A DNA stretch of 64,000 nucleotides, from the NCBI GenBank assembly GCA_030847615.1, contig JAUMIR010000001.1, forward strand, positions 256,993,187 to 257,057,186. Direction: 5' to 3'. The notes beneath the pieces are model-generated. The model did not search any database, was not told the origin of the DNA, and was given only the letters and a program-made list of their open reading frames with translations. Origin of the DNA: Gambelia wislizenii. Taxonomy: Eukaryota > Chordata > Lepidosauria > Squamata > Crotaphytidae. A program made the translations under genes and the position numbers. Positions 1 to 11,956 of this stretch are shown in pieces. How positions within the stretch are numbered: position 1 is the stretch's first letter; the number at the start of each line of letters is the position of its first letter.

Positions 1-1475
1 TTTCCAAACTTCAGGTGGGATTCCATCAATCCCAGCTGCCTTGCCGTTTTTCATCTGCTGTATGGCCTTAAGGGTCTCTTCCAAAGTGGGAGCTATGTCC
101 AATTCATTTTTCATTGGTTTTTGTATCATATGTTGGATAGCTGAGGCTTGGACTACTCGGTTGGCGCTAAAGAGACTTTGAAAATGTTCAGCCCAACGAT
201 TTAGGATGTTTATCAGTAATTAATGTTTGACCATCTGTACTGTATAAGGAGCTTTGGACCTGATAAGTAGGTCCAAACACTGCTTTAAGAGCTTCATAGA
301 ATCCTCTATGATCACCCAGATCTGCACAGCGTTGTGTCTTTTCTGCTATATTGATCCACCACTTGTTCTGCATGTCTCGGAGTTTTTGTTGTAGTTTACT
401 ACACGTGAGGAAGAAAGCTGCTTTTCTTACATGACAGGTTGGCTGGGCGAGGTATGCCTGGTGAGCAGCTCTCTTCCTTGCCAACAGCTCCTGGATCTCT
501 TGGTTGTTTTCATCAAACCAGTCTTGATTTTTCTTGTGGGAGAATCCGAGGGATTCTTCTGCAGACGAGGATACTGTTTTTGATATGTTGCCAAAGCACT
601 GTAGGAGAAGGATCTGTAGGATGGTCTTCAAGTTTCGTTTGTAGATTTGCCTGGAAGTTGTCTCTCATGGTAGCTTGTTGAAGATTGTTGACTTGGAGTC
701 TCTTCTTTAAGATGCCACCCCTCTTAGGTTTGAACTTAAGATGAAGATTTAGTTTACATCTGACGAGGCGATGATCTGTTTGGCATTCTGCACTGGGCAT
801 CGCTCGGGTATGACGGACATCACGAATGTGTCTCTGACGGACTAGAACGTAGTCAATGAGGTGCCAATGTTTGGATCGGGGATGCATCCAGGTTGTCTTC
901 AAGCTATCTTTCTGCTGAAAGATTGTGTTTGTAATAGTCAGCTGTTGTTCTGCACAGAACTCTAGCAGGAGGCGTCCGTTATCATTGCAATTTACAACAC
1001 CATGCTTGCCTAAGACACCTTTCCAGGCTTCGGAGTTCTTTCCTACTCAGGCATGGAAGTCACCAAAGATAATAATTTTATCTTCTACAGGGACTTTTGG
1101 TATGAGTTGGCGTAGGTCTGTGTAGAATTTGTCTTTCTCTACAGGGTTGGCTTGCATAGTTGGGGCATATATACTAAAGAGAACAACATGTGGGAGGCGT
1201 AAGGAAATAATGTGATCAGAGTGTCCTGTTGGCAAGGTTTCGAGTTTGGAGGCAATGGAGTTTTTAATCATAAAGCCTACCCCTGAAAGATGTTTTTCGG
1301 TTTTGGGTTTGCCAGACCAGTAAAGTGTGTAGCCGGCGCCATGTTCTTTAAGGCTGCCTTCCTCATGGAAGCGAACTTCACTAAGAGCAGCGATGTCAAT
1401 ATTAAGCCGTGATAGTTCAAGGGCTATTAGGGCAGAACGACGCTCAGGCCGTCCACTATCTTCAGAGTCTTGCAT
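1..1475 (-). pseudogene. LINE endonuclease-RT polyprotein, broken, partial
   Basis: The frame from 1475 down to 1047 carries the endonuclease N-terminal half: the leading 'W-N-I-R-T-M' region just upstream, 'SEVRFHEEG' (the catalytic Glu region), 'SIYAPT' and 'IIFGDFHA' (the GDxN-type box with His in place of Asn). A TGA at 1047-1049 interrupts the frame immediately after this box; a CGA-to-TGA CpG transition would explain it. The same frame resumes and reads 'HLIDYVLVRQR' and 'TDHRLV' (the C-terminal LDY and SDH-type boxes) at about 902-513. A frameshift near 600 moves the linker and RT start into another frame (631-188), with further breaks near 200. These proteins nick target DNA and reverse-transcribe their own RNA in the nucleus; this copy cannot. 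Confidence 0.8.
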
Positions 1476-1479
1476 GGTT

Positions 1480-2305
1480 CTGATGTTCCAGCATGCAAGT
1501 GTCAGTTTATTTACACCTTTGGAGGCCGGTGTGTGCCTTTGTTTCTTTGCCTTGGTTTGACCGCATCAGAAGATTCCCGTTGGCCGCGGCTAGCCAACCA
1601 GGTAGTTGGGGATGAGCTTTCGTTAGGCTACCTTTTCTAGGCCCCTCTCCATATGGAGCAAGCAGTACTCTCCTTAAAAAAGGCTGCTTGGTCATTCAGG
1701 ATGCTGCCGAACAAGACTGTCATCTCCCAGGTCAGCCTCAAGCGACCAATGTCCTGAACCGCCTGCATGCAGGGTTGGGGCTGCGGCTTCCAGTGCATCT
1801 TTACACCTGCCGGTTTCGTCCCTCGCCAGTCGCTACAGGGCTTTTTTGGAAATGGATTTGCCCTTCGAGCCTGTGCAATGGATTTTTCTGGTGGAGCACA
1901 GCGTGCACAGAACTGGCCTCACCCTTTAAACCAGAGATTCATCTGCCGTGGCCTTGCAAGCATGGACGTGGCAGCGAGGTCCTCGGGCCATAGGTTTGAT
2001 TAGAGTTTCCTTCTGTTAGATGGTTGACCTTACAGGGTTGGACGAGCACCATCTGCCCGGGTTTGGGATTAGAGTTTTCCTTCTCCTAGGACGGTTGCCA
2101 CAAGGCTAGAGAGCCCATCCTGCCCTTTGACGCTCTTTGTCAGACCCTTCGGTTTTGACCTGTCTGGCATGGGAGACCCTACTGGTGGCTATTATGCCAC
2201 CGCCAGCATAGCTCAAAACATCATTAGGGTACGCAAGCCTCTCTCCCACGACAAGGGAGCGTCAATGGAGAGGACCCCTAATCTAAACTGTCAATAAACT
2301 GTAAC
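1480..2305 (-). other. 5' leader of LINE copy 1
   Basis: About 0.8 kb without a coding frame lies between the endonuclease start and the microsatellite. It includes CpG-containing stretches and a near-palindromic motif (GGTGGC...GCCACC around 2185-2205). By position it should be the 5' untranslated region and internal promoter. Short open frames here on the plus strand are antisense shadows. The absence of this leader from the second copy fits 5' truncation of that copy. Confidence 0.55.
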
Positions 2306-2309
2306 TTCA

Positions 2310-2337
2310 GAATAATAATAATAATAATAATAATAAT
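2310..2337. repeat. (AAT)n microsatellite
   Basis: About eight AAT/ATA units follow the 5' boundary of the LINE. It could be the pre-existing target or the tail of an older element inserted on the plus strand. Confidence 0.9.
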
Positions 2338-2339
2338 GG

Positions 2340-3252
2340 AAGTCCCTATTGGAAAGGGAAGCCATTAACGCCAGGGTCAACAATTTTTTAAGTGCTTGAG
2401 AAGAGCAATAATGAAGGCATAGCACTATAGAATGGAGTTATGGACTGTCTCAAGCAGGTAAGGATAGAGGGTGCTAAGGAGCACAGAGGTGTCCTCAGCG
2501 AGAAGTTATTAAAGGCATCTCAGTACTTCTCAGCAAAGCAAAGGCATTGTCAGAAAGATTCAAAATTGGTTTTATGATGCGGAATTTAGTGGGTGTTTGT
2601 TGTTTTGTTATACATCTCCTTGTTATGGGTAGTTGTCCCTGGTAGTTGTTTTGCTAATTCTAGTTAATTCCAAGATCCAGCAATGGCAGAATGATTTCAC
2701 TGCTGTTTGTTTACTACCATGAGTAGTAACTGATCCTTCTATAAAAACTAACTATGTGCACCCTCTACTGTGTCATAGTATATAATTAGTGAATTTGTCA
2801 CTTGGGTTTACAGAACAAATTGCAGTCAGGATTAGCCCCATTTCATGTGAAACATTTTGAATAAAATCAATAGTTCACTAACAAGCTCTTTTATTTCTAG
2901 CTTTAATTATAAAGGTGGATACCTATAAAATATATGCCTCACTTCAAAGATGTATGTTCTTGTCTGTGTGTGTTGGTGGTGGAGGGGGGAGGGGGTGTAT
3001 TGGTTACCCTATTTGAAATGTATGCTAGTTTTTGGCATTTAAAATAGGCATAGTAAATATGTGAGTAACATTAGTGCCCTTAATATATTTTATATTTTAA
3101 GCACAGGATTGATAACAGCCTGACAGCTATAGAAACATTCACTGCTCTTCTTCCCCATCAGATACAATTCAGCAGAACAGCCAAGCAATTGAAATGTGTT
3201 TAACAGTTCATCTGTTTAATTTGTTGTAGTCAACACCTGGAAAATAGGAATC
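2340..3252. other. No gene seen
   Basis: AT-rich sequence with a G-rich run near 2980. I see no coding frame or recognisable repeat. Confidence 0.6.
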
Positions 3253-4530
3253 CAGGGTGCCGTTTACACGATGAAAATGTAGTGGGAAGAATTTGTGTTG
3301 AACCCTGGTTGTTTACACGTACTTTGGGTCAGGCATGTCATTTTCAGAAGGGGGGGCACCTTTTATCCCACAACCTGCGGGACTTCCAGTCCCGCGGTTT
3401 GTGCCAGTTTTTAAAAAAGTCACGGAAGGATTTGGAAAATCAGAAATGTAAATAGCCCGGGACAAGCTATCTTGGTACTAGGTGATGACCGGAAATGGTG
3501 ACTGGGGGCGGCCTCAAAGATCAGCGACCAGAAAAGCAGGGGTCAGTCACCCGTTCAACAGATTCAGCCTCAGCAGCTGAAAACAAAGGCATCCCTTCCA
3601 GCTGCACAAAGGTTTGTGTGTGTGTGTACTAAATCACCCTGTTTAATGGATTTCTACACTGCAAACACTTCAGCTTTACCTTTTCCTTTTCTGCATGCTG
3701 GGTTTAAATTTTAAAGAGAGAATATAAAGAGATCATGGGCGGAGGATCGCCCATTCATTCCCTGCCTGGATCCCCTCCCTGGGTCTGAACGGGTAATCAA
3801 ACATTCACCCACCCACCCCCAAAGCACAGTAAAAAAATGCCAGTGTCTGAGTGAATGATCACACATTCATTCATCCCCACACACAAGGCACAGTAAAAAA
3901 TGCCAGCGTCTGGGTCTTTCAAAATGCCTTGCATGTCCTCCTCACCTGCACTGGCTTGAAACCTCCACTCCACAGCTGCCTCTGCTTAAAGGGTTAACAT
4001 TTTAAAGAGACAGGACAACCAAAAGCCTCTGCCCCCTGCACTCGGCTTGTACTGGCTAGGGCTTGTGTGTGTGTGTGTGTGTGTGTGTGTGGTGCGTGCC
4101 AGCTTTAAATGGTGATCTTTCATTTCTAAAGGAAAGCACAGGGTTTAGCCACTGATCGCTCCTCCTCATCCCCAATGCAGAAGCTTCAACAAACATTTGA
4201 GCCAGCCAATAGCATCGCTCATGGTGTGGAACTCTAAAGGAAGTACATCACTGAGGTTGTGAAAAAATAAGTAATTGCATCCTTGATTGACAGCTTAAAA
4301 AAAATCCCGGTACCATAAACTTGTGTAAACAACAACAACAACAAAAAACGGGATAGTATATAGTGGGAGAAGGTACATATCACAGGACAGGATGCCATGT
4401 AAACAATGATACCGGGATCTCCTGGGATCTCCAGTTCAGAGACAAAAATCGTGTAAATAGTGAGGGACGAATACGGGATCAAGAAATCCCAGGAAACCCC
4501 GCGACAAAAATTGCCGTGTAACTGGCACCC
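3253..4530. mobile_element. TIR DNA element, non-autonomous (family C)
   Basis: The ends are inverted: GGGTGCCGTTTACACG on the left and CGTGTAACTGGCACCC on the right. Secondary inverted stretches (GTTTACACG-type and GTGTAAAT-type) lie just inside. The 1.28-kb interior has no transposase frame and holds a (GT)n tract at about 4064-4092. A related element with ends GGGGCCGTTT and ACAGGCCCC lies at 12543-13431. I could not find a clean target-site duplication, so the superfamily is open. Confidence 0.65.
4064..4092. repeat. (GT)n microsatellite
   Basis: Uninterrupted GT dinucleotide run inside the TIR element. Confidence 0.9.
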
Positions 4531-5005
4531 ATGGCTTGTCTTCACCAAACTCAGAAAGGAGGCCCTCAGAATGTGAAGAAGGCCTTGATCACATGCCGGG
4601 GGCCTCCTTTCCAGCTGCAGAGCAATTCTGTCACAGCCAGCAGTGCCGGCCAATATGCCACATCCCCTCCCCTTTATAGTTGTGTTCTCTGTTGAAATAC
4701 AACACAACAATAAGACTTTTGGAATAGCATTTTTAAAATTATTTTTAAGAAAAAGGAGGATGTATCAAGCTTTGCAAGATGTGACACCTGTCATTGAGGA
4801 TATTAAACAAGGGTGAGAACTTGAGACCAGCTCTACCATTAGGCAACATGAAGCAGCACCTTTGGGTAGATGATTTGGGGTTACAAATTTTAGTTGCAGT
4901 GGATCAGCAGCAAACTTTAGCACAAGTGCAAATTATTATTATAGTATTAATACTATTTATTGACAAATATTTTTATTGACTAATAGATATATTGTTGTTA
5001 TGTGC
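4531..5005. other. No gene seen
   Basis: Non-coding sequence. An open frame crossing 4234-4710 on the minus strand has no domain and spans the end of the TIR element, so it is chance. Confidence 0.6.
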
Positions 5006-5480
5006 TGTCATGTTGTGTGGTCTTCTTGTTTTACTACTGCCTTCATCTTGACCTAGCATTGCCACCTTTTCCAGTGAGTCATGTCATCTCATAATATGTC
5101 CAAAGTGTGATAGCCTAAGTTTAGTCTGGCTTCTAGGCAGAGTCAGCCTTGATTTGGACCCATTTATTTCTCTTTCTGTCAGTCCATGGCACCCATGGAA
5201 TTGTCCTCCATCACCATATTTCAAGTGAGTTGAATTCTTCTCTGTCCAGCTAACACTTCTATACATAGAAATTGGAAATACATGGACTTTGGTATTCAGT
5301 GACAAAGTCAATGGTGTTCAGTGACAAAGTATCTTCTTTACAGATGAGGATCTTATCTATTTCCTTTATAGCTGCCCTTCCAAATCTTTGTTTTCTTTTG
5401 ATTTCTTGGCTACAGTCTCCATTTGATTTATGATTGAGCCAAGGTACAGGAAATCTTTAACAGATTTATTGTTTTAATTG
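5006..5480 (-). mobile_element. RTE/BovB-like LINE fragment (RT C-terminus and 3' UTR)
   Basis: The minus strand encodes the distal RT region of BovB-type elements. The frame at 5311-5084 ends in 'KLRLSHFGHIMR', a hallmark of this family, and the complement of 5330-5475 matches the upstream 'KIxKSKD...DTKVR' region. The 3' untranslated part lies to the left. Related reverse-strand fragments occur at 14985-15345, 35345-36260, 45405-45690 and 58195-58880, sharing phrases such as 'gagtcatgt...ctcat' and 'cttggcttctagg'. The copy is decayed and 5'-truncated. Confidence 0.8.
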
Positions 5481-6730
5481 CCTAATTTAAAGTTATGTGG
5501 TGGGAATGAAGGGCAGCCTCTAACAGTTGACCACCCTAACTTATGCCAAGACCACCAACACATATGACAGTGTAGTTATATTAGTCAATAGGAATACAGC
5601 CACTCTACTGTATCTCCTTTACAAATATGGATTTGCCTTCCTTTTTTATGGATTGAGGGTTCTGCCTTTAGGAGCTACTTGACAGATGAAAATTCAGTCA
5701 GGGCAGCTCTCTTTTCTTTTTCTGTGGAGGCACACTGGTGAGATTGGAAAACTTTGGAAACTGCTGTCATCTCTGTTCTTACTAAATCCCAGTGCCCAGC
5801 ATCAGTGCATGTTCAGGCTAAGAGTTTGAACAAGACTCCTTAATAATTCCAAGAAGCAAACAACATTTTATGACAGGAAGGATGGGGAAAAGGGTTCCTT
5901 TTCCTTGAAGGATCTTAAGTTGGAGTCCCATGAAATATTTTCAAAAATATTAATGAAGTTTTTAATGGCATCACAGCCAGATCTTGCTAAATCTTGTTGT
6001 AGGAGAGGCCTTCCAATGTCACCTTCTTCTGCCTCCTCTGCCTACACATGACCCTTCAACCCATCCAGGGTTTCCTGTGTTACAAAGGCTAAACTCATAC
6101 TGATCTCAGTTTGGCAAATCCAGGGTGTTTTTTTTGGGGGGGGGGGGAGCAATTCCTGAATTCATAAATAGTGTGAACAGGTCCAGTGGTAAAATCAGGG
6201 AGCTCAGTGGGGTTTGGTAGATCCAATAGGGAGCCCCATTTTGTTGGTTTTGGAGATGTGTGTGTGCAGCACATCATATTGGGTAGGTTCAGGATAGCTT
6301 TTGCCAATGTCTGCCAGAGGTGTATAGCATTAAAATAAAGGGTGAAGGAAGACCAGAAAATAACCTTGTGACATTTGTTCCTGAAACTGATAAAAAAGAT
6401 AGAGAGAGGGAAAAAAATATTATTCCATACATCCCAACTCTCCACTAAGTTTGAGAACCCTAGTATTGCAGCAAAAACAGCAAAATGTCTTATAGCACTT
6501 GACACATAACAATTTTATAAATTGGTTAGTATTTAAGTGCCATGTGACTGTTGATTGGTTTTGTTGCTACAGACTAACATGGCTACACCTTTGGAAATTT
6601 AGAATTGTAATACTTAATTTAGAATTGCTACACTTTGGGAAATGTAGAATTGTAATAGTCTAAATTTAGAATTTAAAATGGTGATAACTGCCTGCCTTAC
6701 AAACAGTATGCTTCAGCCTCAAATCCTCTC
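5481..6730. other. No gene seen; one short repeat scrap
   Basis: Non-coding. A T/G homopolymer run lies near 6125-6148. At about 6560-6595 the phrase 'gctacagactaacatggctac' (shown in part) resembles the end of a common reptile interspersed repeat also echoed at 22200-22300, 31165-31255 and 34305-34410. Confidence 0.5.
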
Positions 6731-6732
6731 TT

Positions 6733-6905
6733 TCATAGAATCATAGAATCATAGAATTGCAGAGTTGGAAGAGACCACGAGGGCCATCCAGTAAAACCCC
6801 CCTGCCAGCATCCAGGACAGATGGCCATCCAGCCTCTGTTTAAAGACCTCCAAGGAAGGAGACCCCACCACACTCCGAGGGAGTGTGTTCCACTGCCGAT
6901 CTTTG
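6733..6905 (-). mobile_element. CR1 LINE 3' end
   Basis: The left end holds repeated ATAGAATC octamers, the complement of the CR1 3' tail, followed by the complement of the last ORF2 codons and 3' UTR. The same sequence in forward orientation is at about 25100-25271, with near-identical wording ('ggccatccag', 'ctccgaggga'). CR1 elements are usually 5'-truncated, as here. Confidence 0.9.
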
Positions 6906-7110
6906 TCCTATACTGTATCTTATTGCATTGTGCCCTTTATCATTAATCTCCATGGTTTCTGTTATTATGAAAGCTCTGTTATCCTATTAAGACAGTAGAT
7001 TCATTTCCCCCCAAGTATGGTAACTGCCTTGCCACTGATTCATGTTAGATCAGTTTACCTCTTAAGCACCCTCATCACTTTATGCATCAGTCATAGCTCG
7101 GAAGGAACTT

Positions 7111-7686
7111 AAGCTTTGTCTACATGAGCCAAATGAAACTGCCTCCCTTTGTTCCTGCATTCTGCTGTCCGGATGATGCGGGGTTTTGGCTCTGTTTCTA
7201 GTCCAAACTGTTAAAATGATGTCCGGGCAGTTCCAATGGGAATTCGAGGCAAATACCACTTAAAACTGAGTAGACACGTGATAAAAAAAAACAAAAACAA
7301 GCCCTCACCATTTGCTGTAGTTCTTCCAGAAAAAACAAACAAACAGTGAGTTCTATTACCACAATAAGGGAAGGTATCCACACCGCAGCACGTGTGGTGC
7401 CTGGTGTAGCCATTTCCCATTTGGGTCATGTACGTTGCATCTGCTGAGGTCACCACGAGGCACCCAGCCATGTGACCATAGCTGGGTGCCTTGTTCCTGG
7501 CCTCGGAAGACACAACCGCCATGGGGAAGAGAAGCACCAGTTCATGCATGGGCCGTGGATGTGCAGACAACCCTCTGTTGCCACAACGGAAGGGCAGGTA
7601 ACGGGGGAAGGGGGAATGCCACGTACCTAGGGCTGGAATACTCTGGCCAGAATGTGGAGTATTCTGGCCAGTGTAGACAAGCCCCC
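7111..7686. mobile_element. TIR DNA element, non-autonomous (family B)
   Basis: Left end AAGCTTTGTCTACATGAGCC and right end GGCCAGTGTAGACAAGCCCC are inverted matches. Inner short inverted units (ATTCTGGCCAG) are repeated near the right end. No transposase frame. The same terminal motif recurs at 27187, 35544, 41074 and 43017. Confidence 0.75.
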
Positions 7687-8248
7687 AGTTACTTATAAGT
7701 AACTTTTCAATAACAAAGGCATAATTGCATTATGTTTTTAACTGTAACTTAACATGGGGTAACATCACTCCTTTTGCAGTGTATCTGTACTGTTACTTTT
7801 GTAGTTATGGGGATGTGGTGGTATTAAGTGATAGAGGAAGAATCTTGCATGATTCAGCTTTTGGCTCATGATGTGCCTTGCACTGCTGCATTCAATTATT
7901 AAACCTAACCAAATGTAACCATCTTAGTTCCTTTAGAAAAACAAGGAAGTGGAAACAGTGCCAGTAGCTCTACAGTATGTTAGCTAGACTGTGAATCTGT
8001 GTTTTAATCTGAATTTAGTCACCACCACCACCCCGCACACACACAAAAACCTACCAGAGTGCTGAACCTATTTTAAGGAGATGTTTCTACACTTTGGAGA
8101 GATCATTTAAAGTCAGGAGTCAAGCCTGCAATAGACTCACCGCTCCACTGAGATGGCAGCCACCAGATGCCACTGCTTCTTAAAATATCTGACTATCACT
8201 GCAACCAGTTACTCTGGGAGCCCTTACGTCTATAACTGTTACTAATTC
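7687..8248. other. No gene seen
   Basis: AT-rich non-coding sequence with no repeat I can name. Confidence 0.55.
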
Positions 8249-8256
8249 CTTTTCAA

Positions 8257-8501
8257 ACATAGCTTTCCAAGATTTTCCTTGGTTTTTTTCTGGGCTGTGA
8301 GGCTGTGTTCTGGAATAGTTTCTTTCTGACGTTTCTCCTGCATCTGTGGCTGGCATCTTCAGAAGATTCTGAAGATGCCAGTCACAGATGCAGGCGAAAC
8401 ACCAGAAAAAAACTATTCCAGAACATGGCCTCACAGCCCAGAAAAAGCCCAAGGAAAATCTATAGATGCTGGCCGTGAAAGCTTTCACATAGCTTTCCAA
8501 G
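8257..8501. mobile_element. Fold-back (hairpin) element
   Basis: About 8270-8360 and 8370-8460 are inverted copies of one another: 'ttctgggctgtgaggc' pairs with 'gcctcacagcccag', and 'catctgtggctggcatcttc' pairs with 'gaagatgccagtcacagatg'. The hairpin is bracketed by the 15-bp direct repeat ACATAGCTTTCCAAG (8257-8271 and 8487-8501), which looks like a target-site duplication. It contains no coding capacity. The arm sequence matches a motif I associate with abundant squamate repeats, but I cannot name the family. Confidence 0.75.
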
Positions 8502-9499
8502 TTCTGTAATTAGTCCAAATATTCCTCTGCTTTCTTCTACAATGACAGTGCATTTTATTTCAATAACATTCTGATGCATATTATATCCATATCATTATTT
8601 TAATGAATAGCTTATGCTTATTGTATCATTCCTCCCTGATTTCAGATGGCTTTACAATGGGAAACTTGCACAATACATTATAAATCATTATGTGCTAATC
8701 CTTTGCAGCTGGTACAGTATACAGACACATGTTTATACATTTTTTCCTATCGAAAATGGTCTTTATAACACATTGCTTGCTGAAAATGAGGAATACAACA
8801 TGTCCTTAAAATTGGACAAAATTTTTATAGAACTCTGCAGAAATATTTAGAAATGTCAAGATGTTAGTTTCAAAGGCAGTTCTTCTTAACTTCTGCTGTT
8901 ATCCTGAGCAAAGTCTTGGCCCAGCTCAAACCAGAGTTTAGGAATTTTCCTTTTTTGACCTGCAACTCTCAGAATCCTCAGGTAGCCATGACAACTGGGG
9001 GATTCTGGAAATTATACGCAAAAAAGTGACCTTTTCCAAGTACTTCTGTTGAAACTATAACATGTAAACCATTCCTAATCTGGACATGGCAAGGCTCCAA
9101 AACTTGTTCATGATTTGGGTAAGCTCATGGTTGCAAAAATGAGGGGAGCGGTATTCTAATGTATTATATAGATGCTTCCCTAAGGCTCTCTTCCTTCTCA
9201 TCTCAATAATCAGCCTAACTCAGGGCCTGAAACTAGACCAAAATGAGCCATTCTGCATACACCCAGAGCTTGAGAAACATTAATTTTTGGACTATGACAC
9301 CCAGAATTACACAGTTCTAGGACTTGCAGTCAAAAAAGTAACTTTTCCAAGCAATGGGTGAGATTAAGCCAAGGGCCACAAGCACCCTGCCAAGGGCCAC
9401 ACACTTGTCCTAAGAAATGACTATATTAGGGTCTGAAAAACACTGCAAGGATGAGGGAAATAATGTCTCTCCACCTGCAGACCTCCTAAATGGTTGAGG
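8502..9499. other. No gene; decayed inverted-repeat scraps
   Basis: Around 8935-9045 and 9270-9350 are two worn units of the type 'ctcccagaatcc ... aaaaagtaacttttccaag', also seen near 10205-10310 and 57765-57805. They look like degraded fold-back elements. An AT-rich open frame at 8614-8850 has no domain. Confidence 0.5.
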
Positions 9500-9783
9500 T
9501 TGTTGCTGCTGCTGCTGCTGTTGTGTGCCTAGGGACCTATGGAGACCCTAAGGTAACCCAGCCATGGGGTTTTTGTAGCCACATTTGTTCAGAGTCATAG
9601 TCATAAAGTCATAGAATCAGTTCCATTGCCTTCCTCTAGGGTTCCATTGCCTTCATCTGAGGCTGAGAGACAGTGTGATTTGCCTAAGGTCACCTGGTGG
9701 GTTTCCATGGCTGGATGAATATTTGAACCCTGGTCTCCCAGAGTTCTAGTTTGGCACTCAAACCACTATACCACACTGGCTCA
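9500..9783 (-). mobile_element. tRNA-derived SINE
   Basis: On the minus strand it starts with a tRNA-like head (A-box-like 'tggtatagtggtttgag', B-box-like 'ggttcaaat'). A body containing 'cagccatggaaaccca' and 'cctaaggtcacc'-type motifs follows, and the (CAG)n tail lies at about 9505-9525. The same SINE type is at 21608-21843 (plus) and 31985-32218 (minus). These are RNA polymerase III transcripts mobilised by LINE machinery; not a functional tRNA gene. Confidence 0.85.
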
Positions 9784-9828
9784 AAAAAGTAAGTTTTCCA
9801 AGTTATGTATGAGAAATGATGTTACTGG

Positions 9829-9990
9829 ACACTATTTATCTATTTATATCTCACCTCCTCCCAAGATGGGACCCAAGGGTGGCCTACAACTAACCAATAC
9901 CAGCAATAGTACAGATGTCCTCTCAGCCTCTGTCATAACCCTCCAATCTCCATCAGACCTTCCAGAAGTGGCCTCTTGTGTTATACTATT
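9829..9990 (-). mobile_element. L2-type LINE 3' tail fragment
   Basis: The phrase 'tatctcacctcctccc...ggcctacaac' after a TATTTAT run is the complement of the conserved 3' end of reptile L2-type elements (forward form: pyrimidine-poor hairpin, then GGGTATAAATAAA). Only the tail is present. Confidence 0.5.
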
Positions 9991-11250
9991 GTACACATGT
10001 GGTACTTAGCCTTATACCTCTCAGGGTTTTTGTTGTTGTTGTTGTTGTTTAAAAAGGATTGTACACCAGTTTGGTAAATTCACAGCATGGAAATATTGGC
10101 CAAAATTCTGTACTAGCTACTTAGTTAAGTATACTAAGTAACTTCTCCTGGCCCAACCCTCCTAAACCTGATGGAAGAGTACTTAAGTACATAGCTGATA
10201 CAGGATTCCAGCTGTTCTTTTGGGACTACAACTCCCAGAATCCCCTACCACTGGCCATGATGATGGGAGAGTGGTTCTGAAAGCTGTCGTCCAAAAATTA
10301 AGTTTTCTAAGTTATAAGTAAGTCAAAAAAAATTTGAGGATGGAGTGATGCCTCTAATAAAATAGCTTCAGCAAAAGATTGAAGTTCCCTCCTATAATCT
10401 ATAGCTATTAAAGTATACTGATCTCTCAACCCACAAAAAATTATATGTGCCTCACTTTCATATTGTAAACGCTGCATGAATTGTTGAAAAGGATTTGATT
10501 AGTAATCCATGTTAGAGAAGGGGGGGGAACAGAATCCACCACGTACAAAAGCTTAACAAACTGACTCCCTGAGCACTCACTGATGTCATCAAAATGTAAA
10601 TGAACCCATTCCAATAATATATTTATAGCCTGACAGTGATTTGGTTGATTGGGGATGCTTTTTTTTTTTTTAATGCTGAAGGAAAAATATAGAAATACAG
10701 TACTTCCACTACCACCACCACCAAAAACAACAACAACAACAACAACCAAAAACTTTCTCATGATTAATGTGTCAGCATAGAATTGAGCCCCGTTGGGAGA
10801 TTATTGAAAAAGTTGTGAGAAGCAGATTAACCAAGTTTTTAAATGCCACGAAGCAGAAAAGTAGTGCATCTGTTTCACCATTATCCTGGACATAACACTC
10901 TCAAAGGAATTTAAGCCAAAAGACTTGATATCTAAGATTTCATCTCAGCAATATGCCTTCCAGCTACTAAAGTAGGTCACATGCATTTGGCATCTTGTGA
11001 AGGTTTCCAGCTGTCTGCAGATGAATATGAAAAAGGGAGAGGAATGTGTTTCAGTTACAAAGGAGAATGGAGAGTGTGTTTTGGATTAACACTTTAACTT
11101 ATGAATTAAGCTCTCTTTCCCTTTGTGGTTAATTTTGTGTCATGGCTGATAAGAAAAGTACAGATTAAAAAATGTACAGTCAAACATCCTGTCACAGCTG
11201 TGAACCTCCTCCAGTTCCATGGGGAATCTCACTTATATCATTTGGCTTTC
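9991..11250. other. No gene seen
   Basis: Contains (GTT)n at about 10030-10048 and (ACA)n at about 10725-10745. A decayed inverted-repeat scrap lies near 10205-10310. Open frames across the simple repeats are low-complexity artefacts. Confidence 0.6.
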
Positions 11251-11252
11251 TA

Positions 11253-11582
11253 AGGACTTTTTTGGACGGTCAAAAATAACGCAAGCAGCCTCGTCGCGTT
11301 GCGAGGCTGCTGCACTGCAGAGCGTCGGTTTCGGATGACACTCTCCCTTGCTGGTACTGTTGCGGTACCGTGGGGAGACTTGAGCGTCATATTTTGTCGG
11401 TTTTTACTCACGAAAGTTGATCGTGATTAAAAACCAACGAAATATGATGCTCAAATCTCCCCGCGGTACTGCAACAATACCGGCAGGGGAGAGTGTCATC
11501 TGAAACCAACACTCTGCAGTGCAGCAGCTTCGCAACATGACGAGGCTGCTTGCGTTATTTTTGATGCGTCCGAAAAAGTCCT
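11253..11582. mobile_element. 330-bp fold-back MITE
   Basis: Nearly the whole element is one imperfect palindrome. AGGACTTTTTTGGACG at the left pairs with CGTCCGAAAAAGTCCT at the right after a base or two of slippage. 'caaaaataacgcaagcagcc' pairs with 'gaggctgcttgcgttatttt', and the centre (about 11395-11445) is also inverted. TA flanks both sides. There is no ORF. The terminal GGAC-TTTT motif is shared with the family A elements in this window. Confidence 0.9.
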
Positions 11583-11584
11583 TA

Positions 11585-11953
11585 GTGTTTGTTTTAATTG
11601 AGCAGCAAATGTCTAACTCTCTTGCTTATGACAATAGCACTTGAAATGACACAGACAGCTTTTATGTTTTGGCTCAGATACAGGTGTACAACAGCACCAA
11701 AACCAACAGCACAATTGCCTTCATTGTTTAGAAACATAACTTGTTTGGACTAAAACTTCCAGAATGGTCCACTAGTATGGTCAGTGGCTCATTCATCTTG
11801 GCTCAGCATCGTTGGCCACCTGCTGAGCCCCATGAGGGAGTCCAGTGGCAAGCCTGGGTGTGGGAGGAGTCTCCTGGCGGTCCTCCTTCTCCTCCTTGCT
11901 TTTGCTGCCTATTTAGCCACCCTTTCTGAGAAAGTGAGCAGGGAGAAGAGCAA
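11585..11953. other. No gene seen
   Basis: Non-coding. Short frames at 11741-11999 overlap each other and show no domain. Confidence 0.5.
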
Positions 11954-11956
11954 CAA

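Larger units (their letters stand above)
1..2305 (-). mobile_element. APE-type LINE (family V), 5' part, copy 1
   Basis: Reverse-strand non-LTR retrotransposon that runs off the left edge of the window. Reading from right to left it has a long non-coding 5' leader (about 2305-1480), an apurinic-type endonuclease, a linker and the first part of the reverse transcriptase. Bases 1-631 are the near-identical complement of 15918-16550, which holds a second copy. The element is broken by an in-frame TGA and a frameshift, so it is dead. The two copies share a C-terminal finger (seen in copy 2) and an I/Ingi-Vingi or RTE-like endonuclease-RT layout, but I cannot fix the clade by eye. Its right end abuts an (AAT)n tract. 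Confidence 0.8.

Noticed and set aside
3253..4530. Clear target-site duplication for this TIR element
   Set aside because: Flanks tested by eye (2, 3 and 8 bp) do not match, so no superfamily was assigned.
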